Positions 43,812 to 51,717 of a stretch of DNA of 64,000 bases are shown here, piece after piece. The stretch is from Parapusillimonas granuli (GTDB taxonomy: Bacteria > Pseudomonadota > Gammaproteobacteria > Burkholderiales > Burkholderiaceae_B). The notes under the pieces were generated by a model, which ran no database searches, had not been told where the DNA came from, and was given only the letters and a program-made list of their open reading frames with translations. Numbering within the stretch: position 1 is the stretch's first letter; every line of letters starts with the position of its first letter. The stretch spans positions 496,001 through 560,000 of the forward strand of contig NZ_JACCEM010000002.1 in NCBI RefSeq assembly GCF_013416525.1. The letters run 5' to 3'. The position numbers and the translations under genes are program-made.

Positions 43812-43883
43812 GTTTTCATCGACAACCCACATTTAATGACTCCTCAACGGGGCGGCAGGCCTGCTTGCCGCTAAAATGCCAGC

Positions 43884-44291
43884 ATGAGCACCGCCAACAC
43901 CCCCACCCTGCTGCCGCCGCCCGAACGCCACGCGGTCCTGCGCGTCATGCCCATGCCATCCGACGCAAACATCCACGGAGACGTCTTCGGCGGGTGGATC
44001 ATGGCGCAAGTCGACATCGCGGGCTCCATTCCCGCCGCCCGCCGCGCGGCCGGCCGCGTCGCGACCATCGCGGTCAACGCCTTCACCTTCAAGCAACCGG
44101 TATTCGTCGGCGACCTGCTGAGCTTCTACGCTGAAATCCTCAAGGTCGGCACGACATCCGTCACCGTTTCGGTCGAGGTCTATGCGGAACGGCAAAGGCT
44201 GGAGCTGGAAGTCGTCAAAGTGACCGAAGCCGTCCTCACCTACGTCGCCACCGACAACCAGCGCAAGCGCCGCCCTCTTCCACCCGTTTAA
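43884..44291 (+). CDS. Acyl-CoA thioesterase, YciA-like hotdog protein
   Basis: 135-residue single hotdog domain with PMPSDANIHGDVFGGWIMAQVDIAG, carrying the catalytic Asp and Gly-rich helix of YciA/BACH-type thioesterases. It releases CoA from acyl-CoAs; chain preference is unknown. It ends 14 bp before mgtE. Confidence 0.9.
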   Translation: MSTANTPTLLPPPERHAVLRVMPMPSDANIHGDVFGGWIMAQVDIAGSIPAARRAAGRVATIAVNAFTFKQPVFVGDLLSFYAEILKVGTTSVTVSVEVYAERQRLELEVVKVTEAVLTYVATDNQRKRRPLPPV

Positions 44292-44305
44292 CGCAAGGTT
44301 CGCCT

Positions 44306-45784
44306 ATGTCGGAGCCCGTAGTCCAGACTGAAAGCGCGCCCATCGTCATTCCGCGCCGCCTCGACCCCGAAGATGCCCAGCTCGCCTTGCAGCGCCTGCA
44401 GTCCATCCTGAAGCGCCAGGAGGTGGTCGAAGCCCTGGCGCAGCGGCAATACGAGGAAGACGACCGCTCCAACCTGCTGGAAGGGCTGCTGCACCGGCAG
44501 CACGAAAACGAAATCCGGGCGATCGTCAACGACCTGCACCCGGCCGACATCGCTTTCATCCTGGAATCGCTGCCCGTGCACGAGCGGCAGGCCGTCTGGC
44601 AGCTCGTGAGCGCGGAGCACGACGCCGACGTCCTGCTCGAAGTGGACGACTGGGCGCGCGAGTCCCTGATCGAATCCATGGATCATCAGGACCTGATCGC
44701 CGCCACCGGCACCATGGATGCCGACGAGATCGCCGACCTGGTCCCCGACCTGCCGCCCGACGTGGTGGCCGAAGTGCAGAAAGGGCTGACCGACGAGGAG
44801 CGCGCGCAGCTGATCGAGGCCATGGGCTACCCCGAAGACACCGTGGGCGCCATCATGGACTTCGAAATGGTGCGGGTGCGCGAAGACGTCTCGCTGGAGG
44901 TCGTGCTGCGCTACCTGCGCCGGCTGCATGAACTGCCCGACCACACCGACCAGATCTTCGTGGTCGACCGCCAGGACCGCCTGCAGGGCACGTTGCCCGT
45001 GTCGACCCTGCTGGTGCAGGATCCGGAAACCCAGGTGTCGGAGGTCATGACCAAGGACTACCTGGCGCTCAATCCGCTGGACTCCGACGCGGACGCGGCC
45101 GGCGCGTTCGAGCGCTACGATCTGGTGTCCGCGCCCGTCGTGGACGACCAGGGCCGGCTCATCGGCCGGGTGACGATCGCGGAAGTGGTGGACGTGATCC
45201 AGGAAGACTCCCAGGAACAAGCGCTGTCGCGCGCCGGCCTGCAGGAAGAAGACATTTTCGCGCCGGCGCTCGATGCGCTGCGCAACCGCGCTCCCTGGCT
45301 GCTGGTCAATCTTTGCACGGCCGCGATCGCATCGGTCGTGGCCTCCCGTTTCGAGGACACGGTCAGCCACATCGTGATCCTGGCTTTCCTGATGTCGATC
45401 GTGGCGGGCATCGGCGGCAATTCGGGCAATCAGACGATGACGATGATCATCCGCGCGCTGGCGGTCGGCAGGGTGACCGAGGCCAATGCCTGGCAACTGG
45501 TGAAGCGCGAACTGACGGTGACCTTCATGGTGGGCACGCTGGGCAGCGTGGTGGCCGCCACCTTCGCGTGGGCGATTTCCGGGTCCGCGGCGATCGCGGC
45601 GGTGATGATGGCCGCGATGATCTTCAACATGCTGATCGGGGCGGCGCTCGGGGTGGTCATCCCCATTCTGCGCTCGCGCTTCGGCAAGGACCCGGCCGTG
45701 GGCTCGTCGGTGCTCCTGACCTTCGCGACCGATTCGCTCGGGTTCTTCATTTTCCTGGGCCTGGCGACGCTGTTTCTGATCTAG
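44306..45784 (+). CDS. mgtE: Magnesium channel/transporter MgtE
   Basis: 492 residues: cytoplasmic N domain (about 30-150, superhelical), two CBS domains (about 150-275; EVMTKDYLALNPLD, SAPVVDDQGRLIGRVTIAEVVDVI) and five membrane helices (about 315-492; GIGGNSGNQTMTMIIRAL pore region). The CBS and N domains sense intracellular Mg2+ and gate the channel in this family. Length is slightly greater than typical (about 450) because of an extended N-terminus. Confidence 0.94.
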   Translation: MSEPVVQTESAPIVIPRRLDPEDAQLALQRLQSILKRQEVVEALAQRQYEEDDRSNLLEGLLHRQHENEIRAIVNDLHPADIAFILESLPVHERQAVWQLVSAEHDADVLLEVDDWARESLIESMDHQDLIAATGTMDADEIADLVPDLPPDVVAEVQKGLTDEERAQLIEAMGYPEDTVGAIMDFEMVRVREDVSLEVVLRYLRRLHELPDHTDQIFVVDRQDRLQGTLPVSTLLVQDPETQVSEVMTKDYLALNPLDSDADAAGAFERYDLVSAPVVDDQGRLIGRVTIAEVVDVIQEDSQEQALSRAGLQEEDIFAPALDALRNRAPWLLVNLCTAAIASVVASRFEDTVSHIVILAFLMSIVAGIGGNSGNQTMTMIIRALAVGRVTEANAWQLVKRELTVTFMVGTLGSVVAATFAWAISGSAAIAAVMMAAMIFNMLIGAALGVVIPILRSRFGKDPAVGSSVLLTFATDSLGFFIFLGLATLFLI

Positions 45785-45821
45785 GGCCCGTCAACGCCAA
45801 AAGGCGGGCCCCGGGCCCGCC
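45784..45821. terminator. Nested GC-rich inverted repeats between mgtE and livF
   Basis: GGGCCCG (45784-45790) pairs with CGGGCCC (45805-45811), and an overlapping 9-bp pair lies at 45803-45811/45813-45821. It fills the gap between converging stops but has no T-tract. A very similar hairpin occurs at the lysR end (49322-49350). Confidence 0.45.
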
Positions 45822-45825
45822 CGCC

Positions 45826-46566
45826 TCAATCGATTTTGTAGTCCATCCAGGTGGCCACCATATCGTGCAATTCCGAGCCCTCATGGAATTGCGCATGCGT
45901 GCCCTCGGCCTTGTTCCTGCCCAGCTCAAGAATGAACATATAGTCCGAAATCTCCGCGCAGCGGCGCACGTTCTGGTCCACCAGCACCACCGTCATCCCC
46001 TCGTCCGCAAAGGCCCGGATCAGGCTGTACAGTTCCTTGGAGATCTTCGGCGCCAGCATCGCCGTCGGCTCGTCCAGCAGAATGACGGACGGCTCCAGCA
46101 GCAGCGCCCGGCCGAACTCCACGAAACGCTGCTGCCCGCCGCTCATGCTGGAGACCGGATCATTCCGCTTCGTGGCCAGAATGGGAAAGCGGTCATACAC
46201 CATGTCGATGCCGCGGCGGATGCGCGCCTTGTCGCGCTTGAACGACCAGCAGCCCAGCAGCAGATTGTCCTCGACGGACAGATCCCCGAACAGGCTGCGA
46301 TGCTGCGGCACGAACGCCACGCCCATGGCGGCGCGCTCGTCCGGCGCCATGCGGCTGATGTCGCGCCCATGCAGCGTGATGCTGCCCGTGCGCAGCGGCA
46401 GAAAGCCGAACATCGTCTTCAGCACCGTGGACTTGCCCGCCCCGTTGGGGCCGATGATGCCGGTCACCTGGCCGGCGCGCGCCTGCACATTGACACCGTT
46501 CAGAATGGTGATGTCGCCGTGGTAGGCCACGGTCACGTCGTGCAATGCAATGGAAATATCGCTCAT
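45826..46566 (-). CDS. livF: Branched-chain-amino-acid-type ABC transporter ATPase LivF
   Basis: 246 residues. Walker A GPNGAGKST, signature SMSGGQQRFVEFGRAL, Walker B VILLDEPTAML. A LivF-type ATPase paired with LivG at the end of a leftward livM-livH-livG-livF operon. It starts one base after the livG stop. Confidence 0.9.
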   Translation of the reverse strand: MSDISIALHDVTVAYHGDITILNGVNVQARAGQVTGIIGPNGAGKSTVLKTMFGFLPLRTGSITLHGRDISRMAPDERAAMGVAFVPQHRSLFGDLSVEDNLLLGCWSFKRDKARIRRGIDMVYDRFPILATKRNDPVSSMSGGQQRFVEFGRALLLEPSVILLDEPTAMLAPKISKELYSLIRAFADEGMTVVLVDQNVRRCAEISDYMFILELGRNKAEGTHAQFHEGSELHDMVATWMDYKID

Positions 46567-46567
46567 G

Positions 46568-47275
46568 TCAGGCTCCCAGATAGGCTTCGATCACAGCCGG
46601 ATCATTGCGCACGGTGTCGGCCGAGCCCTGGCAAAGTATGGCGCCTTCGTTCATGACGATGATGTGGTGCGACAATTGATAAATGGAGGTCAGGTCGTGC
46701 GAAACCAGCACGACCGAGCAATCGTGTTCCGTCGGCAAGGTCTTGATGATGGCGATCAGCAGCTGCGCCAGGCCGGGATTGACGCCCGCGAAGGGTTCGT
46801 CCAGCAGCACCACCTTCGGGCGCGACACCATGATGCGCGCCAGCTCCAGCAGCTTCTGCTGCCCGCCGGAGAGCTCCTCGGCCATGTTGTGGCGCAGGCG
46901 ATAGAGCTCGACGCGCTCCAGCCACTCCACGCTGTGCTGGTAGCGCTCTTCGGCGCTGCGGCCCTTCTGCAGCTGCGACACGTCCAGGTTGTCCAGCAGC
47001 GTCATGTGCGGGAAGACGCGCGGCACCTGGAAAGTGCGCCCGACGCCGGCGCGGGCCACCTGCTCCACCGGCAGGCCGGTGATGTCACGGCCCTGCAGCA
47101 GGATGCGGCCCTCGGTGGGCGTATACAGGCCGTTGACGCAGTTCAGCATGGTGGTCTTGCCCGAACCGTTCATGCCGATCACGCCCAGGATGTGATTCGG
47201 GGGCACGTGCAGGTCGATGCCGTTCAGGGCGACCAGGCCGCCGAATTGTTTCTTGAGTTTCTCGATTTTCAACAT
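46568..47275 (-). CDS. livG: Branched-chain-amino-acid-type ABC transporter ATPase LivG
   Basis: 235 residues. Walker A GMNGSGKTT, signature ELSGGQQKLLELARI, Walker B VVLLDEPFAGVNPGL. The VNPGL after Walker B and GVGRTFQVPRVF are LivG-like. The second ATPase of the importer. Confidence 0.9.
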   Translation of the reverse strand: MLKIEKLKKQFGGLVALNGIDLHVPPNHILGVIGMNGSGKTTMLNCVNGLYTPTEGRILLQGRDITGLPVEQVARAGVGRTFQVPRVFPHMTLLDNLDVSQLQKGRSAEERYQHSVEWLERVELYRLRHNMAEELSGGQQKLLELARIMVSRPKVVLLDEPFAGVNPGLAQLLIAIIKTLPTEHDCSVVLVSHDLTSIYQLSHHIIVMNEGAILCQGSADTVRNDPAVIEAYLGA

Positions 47276-47290
47276 GTGTCGTCCCCTGGT

Positions 47291-48172
47291 TCAGCGCAGG
47301 ATCTGCTTGCCGAACAGGCCGTTGGGCCGTACGAAGATCATGGCCACCATCAGAATGAAGCCGCAGATCGTGCCGATGGACGGGTTGAAATAGACCGAGG
47401 CCACTTGCTCCGCCACCGCGAACAGCAGCGCGCCGGCCAGCGCCCCGACCGGATGCCCCAGCCCGCCAAGCACGATCACCACGAAACCGATGAGGGTGTA
47501 GTCATTGCCCATGAAGGGCGAGAAGGCGGGAAACACCATGGCGGTCAGCACGCCGGTCACGCCGGCCAGGCCGATGCCCAGGGCGAAGGCCAGCGCCGAC
47601 AGGCGTTCGGTCTTGATGCCCACGATGCGCACCGCGTCGCGATTCATGATGATGGCGCGCAGCGCCTTGCCCGTCAGGGTGCGGTACAGGAACCATGCCA
47701 GCAGCGCGACGATGGCCAGGCTGATGGCCAGGGCGATCAGGCGCACGGTGGGCAGGATGACGTCGCCGAGCATGATGAAAACCGGCTCGATGCTGTATTC
47801 CAGCGTGCGCGCGTCGGCCTCGAACAGCAGCAGCATGATGGCGCCCAGCATGATGGACACGCCGAACATGAGCAGCAGCGAGCTGGTCTCGGGGTCGTCC
47901 GAGCGGCTGAGCCGGGGGATCAGGACGAAGTACAGCAGATAGCCCAGCGCGCAGAACACCAGGAAGGTGATGGGCAGCGCGAGGAAGGGGCTGATGCCGG
48001 CGTACTGCGCGAGCATCAGCGCCAGGTAGGCGCCCAGCACCAGGAATTCGCCGTGCGCGAAGTTGACCACGCGCAGCACCCCGAAAACGATGTTCAGGCC
48101 GACGCCGATCAATCCGTAGATGGCGCCCAGGATCAGGCCGTTCATCAAGCCTTGCAGCAGCAGATCGTGCAT
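47291..48172 (-). CDS. livH: Branched-chain-amino-acid-type ABC permease LivH
   Basis: 293 residues from the ATG at 48172, which has AAGGAGG upstream; about eight membrane segments. GLNIVFGVLRVVNFAHGEF is the LivH hallmark. A frame extending 33 residues upstream is Cys-rich and lies in the livM end, so it was dropped. Confidence 0.92.
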   Translation of the reverse strand: MHDLLLQGLMNGLILGAIYGLIGVGLNIVFGVLRVVNFAHGEFLVLGAYLALMLAQYAGISPFLALPITFLVFCALGYLLYFVLIPRLSRSDDPETSSLLLMFGVSIMLGAIMLLLFEADARTLEYSIEPVFIMLGDVILPTVRLIALAISLAIVALLAWFLYRTLTGKALRAIIMNRDAVRIVGIKTERLSALAFALGIGLAGVTGVLTAMVFPAFSPFMGNDYTLIGFVVIVLGGLGHPVGALAGALLFAVAEQVASVYFNPSIGTICGFILMVAMIFVRPNGLFGKQILR

Positions 48173-48185
48173 GATGGAAGCCTCC

Positions 48186-49178
48186 TTAAGCGATATAGCG
48201 ACGTAGTTGCGGATAGCGGCGCAGCAGGCCGCCGACGATGCCGCGCGGCAGGAACAGCATGAGCAGGACAATGACCAGGCCCAGCAGCAGCAGGTTGATC
48301 AGCGGGAACTTCTGCCAGATGATGTGATCGATGCCCAGCAGCGCGGTGGTACCCACGACCGGCCCCAGTATCGTGCCGAAGCCGCCCGCCATCGCATACA
48401 CGATGCTTTTGGCGGTGACCAGCACGTGGAAGGCGTATTCGGGGTCGACGACGTTGGTGTGCCAGGCCTCGATGCCGCCCGCCAGCGCCGGGAACACGGC
48501 GGCCAGCACCCATGCCTTCAAGCGCGTGCGCGGCACGTTGATGCCCACGCAGGCCGCCGCGCCGTCGTCGTCGCGTATCGCCTTCAGGGCCTTGCCCAGG
48601 CTGGATGCCGACAGCCACAGCACGCAGGCCAGCGTCAGCACGAGCACCAGCAGCATGGTGTAGTAGCTGAGCACGGGATTGTTGCTGCCCGCCAGAATCA
48701 GGCCCATGCTGCCGCCGGTGATCTCCGACGGCAGGTTGGAGATCACCAGCCGCACGATGGTGGCCAGCGCCAGGCTGACGATGCCGAAGTAGACGCCTTT
48801 CAAGCGCAGGGTCGGCGCAAACAGCATGGCCAGCGCGATGCCGAAGCCGCCGGCCAGCAGCAGCGAGGGGAAAATGGGCCAGCCCAGCACCTTGTAGCAG
48901 ATGCCGGTGGCGTATGCGCCTATGCCGTAGAAGACGACATAGCCGAAAGGCAGGTAGCCGGTGAACCCGACGCTGATGTTGATGGCGCTGGCCATGATGA
49001 TCCACAGCATCAGGTAGAAAGCGAACGAGGTGTTCGAGGCGAACAGCGGAAGCACGCAGAACACCGCGACGATCGCCAGGAAGACCGCCGCGGCGATCTG
49101 TATCCTGAGCTGTGAGATGCGCTGGTCTTGCGCCCGGGTGGCATGTGCGGCCGGAACAGCGGCCGGAGAATGTTGCAT
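48186..49178 (-). CDS. livM: Branched-chain-amino-acid-type ABC permease LivM
   Basis: 330 residues, about nine membrane segments with a charged N-terminus. GFTGYLPFGYVVFYGIGAYA and the loop ALKAIRDDDGAAACVGINVPRTRLKAWVL (broken) are typical. First gene of the leftward importer operon; the AT-rich stretch 49205-49270 (AAAAAAATTATAAC) is the likely promoter region. Confidence 0.92.
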   Translation of the reverse strand: MQHSPAAVPAAHATRAQDQRISQLRIQIAAAVFLAIVAVFCVLPLFASNTSFAFYLMLWIIMASAINISVGFTGYLPFGYVVFYGIGAYATGICYKVLGWPIFPSLLLAGGFGIALAMLFAPTLRLKGVYFGIVSLALATIVRLVISNLPSEITGGSMGLILAGSNNPVLSYYTMLLVLVLTLACVLWLSASSLGKALKAIRDDDGAAACVGINVPRTRLKAWVLAAVFPALAGGIEAWHTNVVDPEYAFHVLVTAKSIVYAMAGGFGTILGPVVGTTALLGIDHIIWQKFPLINLLLLGLVIVLLMLFLPRGIVGGLLRRYPQLRRYIA

Positions 49179-49321
49179 GGTGCGCTCCTGAAAAGAGGCG
49201 GATTCGATAGCCCACGCATTATGGATAAAAAAAATTATAACTACAAGTTAATGGCCACCTAGTATTTTCCCTGATATTCGCCCCATCCGCCCGCCCCCTG
49301 CCGCCGCGCAAACGGCCCGCC

Positions 49322-49350
49322 GGGGCCTGTCGACGCCAAAACGCCGGCCC
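49322..49350. terminator. Hairpin at the end of the lysR gene, related to that after mgtE
   Basis: GGGCC at 49323-49327 and GGCCC at 49346-49350 flank a TGTCGACGCCAAAACGCC core. The same layout, with CGTCAACGCCAAAAGGCG as core, occurs at 45784-45811. Both adjoin a stop codon. No T-tract. Confidence 0.4.
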
Positions 49351-50267
49351 TAGGCCTGCGGGCGGGCGGCCGCGGTTTCCGACGCACGGGACCGCGCCAG
49401 CTGGATGAAGGTGTCGGCGGCTTCGCTCAGCTTGCGCTCGCGGGCGTGGATGATGTTGACCTGCAAGGGGATGCGCTCCTTCAGCGGCACGATGCGCACG
49501 TTCGGCCAGATATTCTGCGCCGCCGTGAATTCGTCGATCAGGGCGACCCCCATGTCGGCATTGACCAGCGCGCATGCCTGCTGGCTCCAGGGCACGTCGG
49601 CGCTGATCCGGTACTGCAGGCCCTGGCTGTCCATGGCGCTGAGCGCCAGCATGCCGTAGGGCATGCGGGTGCCGGTCACGATCTGCGGGTGCTCGGCCAG
49701 TTCCGCCAGCGTCGTCTGCCGCTTGGCGGCCAGCGCATGGCCGGCGGGAACCGCCGCCACCATGCGCCCTTCCATCAGCGGAAGCACCGTCAGATAAGGG
49801 TGTTCGGTCAGGAGCACGATGAAGCCGACCTCGACCTCGCCCTGCAGGACGGCGCTCACCAGCTTGTGCACGATGTCGCTGTGGATGCGCATCAGGACAT
49901 TGGGGCGCAGCCGTTGAAAGTCGGCCATGACCCTGGGCAGGAACTGGTGCACGAGGCTGGGAATGGAGCCCAGATTCAAGCCGCCGCCGCTGCGGTCCGC
50001 CAGGGTGTCGGCGATGTCGTTGATGCGCCCCATCACGCGCTGGGCGCGCTCGATTTCCTCGAACAGCGAACGGACGTCCTGCGTAGGCTGCAGCTTGCCG
50101 CGAATGCGCTCGAACAGCCGCGTGGAAAGCTGCTTCTCGATCTGGCCGAGCATGCGGCTGACGGCCGGCTGGCTGATGTTCAGCAGCCTGGCCGCCCCGC
50201 TGATGGAGCCGGCCATGACAATGGCCCAGAGAATTTCCGTTTGGCGGTAATTGAGTTGTTTATTCAT
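49350..50267 (-). CDS. LysR-type transcriptional regulator
   Basis: 305 residues. N-terminal winged HTH (RQTEILWAIVMAGSISGAA, then NISQPAVSRMLGQIEKQL) and a C-terminal effector domain (about 92-300). It diverges from the binding-protein gene across 127 bp, the classical LysR arrangement, and probably controls the importer and amidase in response to the substrate (inference). Confidence 0.9.
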   Translation of the reverse strand: MNKQLNYRQTEILWAIVMAGSISGAARLLNISQPAVSRMLGQIEKQLSTRLFERIRGKLQPTQDVRSLFEEIERAQRVMGRINDIADTLADRSGGGLNLGSIPSLVHQFLPRVMADFQRLRPNVLMRIHSDIVHKLVSAVLQGEVEVGFIVLLTEHPYLTVLPLMEGRMVAAVPAGHALAAKRQTTLAELAEHPQIVTGTRMPYGMLALSAMDSQGLQYRISADVPWSQQACALVNADMGVALIDEFTAAQNIWPNVRIVPLKERIPLQVNIIHARERKLSEAADTFIQLARSRASETAAARPQA

Positions 50268-50279
50268 TGCGTACAGCCT

Positions 50280-50294
50280 ATACCTTTATGTTAT
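50280..50294. promoter_or_regulatory. Candidate LysR box (T-N11-A)
   Basis: ATACCTTTATGTTAT has ATA/TAT ends and the T-N11-A spacing of LysR-family sites. It is 12 bp upstream of the lysR start, where autoregulation would act, in the shared divergent region. Arms are short, so it is tentative. Confidence 0.4.
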
Positions 50295-50394
50295 ATTTTA
50301 TTCCGGCTTCGGGTGGTCCAAGCCCGGTGTCGCACGGGATTGTTTGCTTGGATATGTATTGTCTACAAAGAAAATTTTAGGGAAGGAGTAAAAA

Positions 50395-51615
50395 ATGTCG
50401 GGAAAGAACATACTTCGGAACTTGGCCGCGGCCTTGGCACTCACAGCATGCGCCGCCGCAGCACAAGCGCAAGATACCATCCGCCTCGGGATGACGGTAT
50501 CCACCACCGGCAGTTTCGCGCTGGCGTCGCAGTCCGGCGTGCGCGGGGTGGAGGTCTGGGTCGATGACGTCAATCGGCGCGGCGGCATAGAGATCGGCGG
50601 CAAGAAAAAGAAGGTTGAACTGGTCAAGCTGGACGACCGCAGCGACAAGCAGATGGTCACGCGGGTGTACGAGCGCCTGATCGTCGACGAAAAGGTGGAC
50701 CTGGTGTTCGCGCCCTTCGGCTCCACGCTGACGACGGCCGCCGCCACGGTCACCGAGCGCCTGGGCAAGTATATGATGATCTGGTCGGCGGCCAGCGACA
50801 GCCTGTACAACCAGGGCTTCAAGTACATCGTGTCGGGCACGCAAATGCCCGTGTCGGCCATGCTGCGCGCCGGCATGGAGCACGCCAGCTCGCTGGGCGT
50901 GAAGAAAGTCGCCCTGCTCTACTCCGACGAGCCCTTCCCCACGGGGCTGGCCGAAGGCGGGCGCGAACAGGCCAAGGCCAACGGCATGGAAGTGGTGCTC
51001 TACGAGCGCTACCCGAAAGGGCAGAAAGACTTCAGCACCATTCTGCAGAAGGTGCGCGCATCCGGGGCCGAGGCATTCGTGCCCACGTCCTATGAAGGAG
51101 ACCTGATCAGCATGGTGCGCCAGATGCGCCAGCTGAACATCAACTTCCCCTACACCTTCATGGTGTATGCGTCCACGCCCCAGTTCCTGGACATCGGCAA
51201 GGATTCCGACTACATCTTCAGCCACACCAACTACCACCCGGCCGTCAACTGGAACGTCACCGCCGGCCTGACGCGCGAGCAGTTCGCCCAGGCCTACGAC
51301 CGCCTGTTCCCGAAAGCCGAATTCGCGCCCGATTTCCAGACGGCGCTGGCCTATGGCGCCGCCGTGCTGACCGAGGAAATCATCAAGAAGGCCGGCTCCA
51401 CCGACGCCAAGGCGCTCAAGGATGCCTCTCTCGCGCTGTCGGACAAGGTCACGGTCATGGCCGGGCCCTATGCCATCTCGGAAACCGGCATGCAGCTGAA
51501 AATGCCCTTCCCCGTGGTGCAGAGCCAGCCCGGCAAGGGCCTGGTCACGGTATGGCCCAAGGACGTCGCGACCGACAAGGCCATCTACCCCATCCCCGCC
51601 TGGAAAGATCGCTGA
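50395..51615 (+). CDS. Periplasmic binding protein of the Liv-type importer (amide/urea-like family)
   Basis: 406 residues with a signal peptide (about 1-25, AQAQ) and a type I periplasmic fold (IRLGMTVSTTGSFALASQSGVRG, LVFAPFGSTLTTAAATV, VALLYSDEPFPTGLAEGG). The family includes LivK, AmiC and UrtA; ligand unknown. A GGAAGGAG site precedes the start. It is followed by an amidase gene, which suggests an amide ligand (inference). The permease and ATPase genes are on the other side of lysR. Confidence 0.88.
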   Translation: MSGKNILRNLAAALALTACAAAAQAQDTIRLGMTVSTTGSFALASQSGVRGVEVWVDDVNRRGGIEIGGKKKKVELVKLDDRSDKQMVTRVYERLIVDEKVDLVFAPFGSTLTTAAATVTERLGKYMMIWSAASDSLYNQGFKYIVSGTQMPVSAMLRAGMEHASSLGVKKVALLYSDEPFPTGLAEGGREQAKANGMEVVLYERYPKGQKDFSTILQKVRASGAEAFVPTSYEGDLISMVRQMRQLNINFPYTFMVYASTPQFLDIGKDSDYIFSHTNYHPAVNWNVTAGLTREQFAQAYDRLFPKAEFAPDFQTALAYGAAVLTEEIIKKAGSTDAKALKDASLALSDKVTVMAGPYAISETGMQLKMPFPVVQSQPGKGLVTVWPKDVATDKAIYPIPAWKDR

Positions 51616-51624
51616 TCGGGGCAT

Positions 51625-51649
51625 GAATGCCGGCGCCTGGCCGGCATTC
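51625..51649 (+). repeat. Perfect 9-bp hairpin downstream of the binding-protein gene
   Basis: GAATGCCGG (51625-51633) and CCGGCATTC (51641-51649), 7-nt loop, 9 bp past the stop codon. It may protect or limit the upstream message, as often seen after binding-protein genes. Confidence 0.55.
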
Positions 51650-51654
51650 CGCGG

Positions 51655-51680
51655 CGGCGGCGGCCCGCGGGCCGCCGCCG
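51655..51680 (+). terminator. Long GC palindrome, probable attenuating terminator
   Basis: A 26-bp perfect GC palindrome centred at 51667/51668 is followed by TCATTCTTCTGTTT. With the hairpin just before it, it probably reduces read-through from the binding-protein gene into the amidase. Confidence 0.5.
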
Positions 51681-51717
51681 TCATTCTTCTGTTTAAAGAC
51701 GTGAGTAGAAAGTCGAC

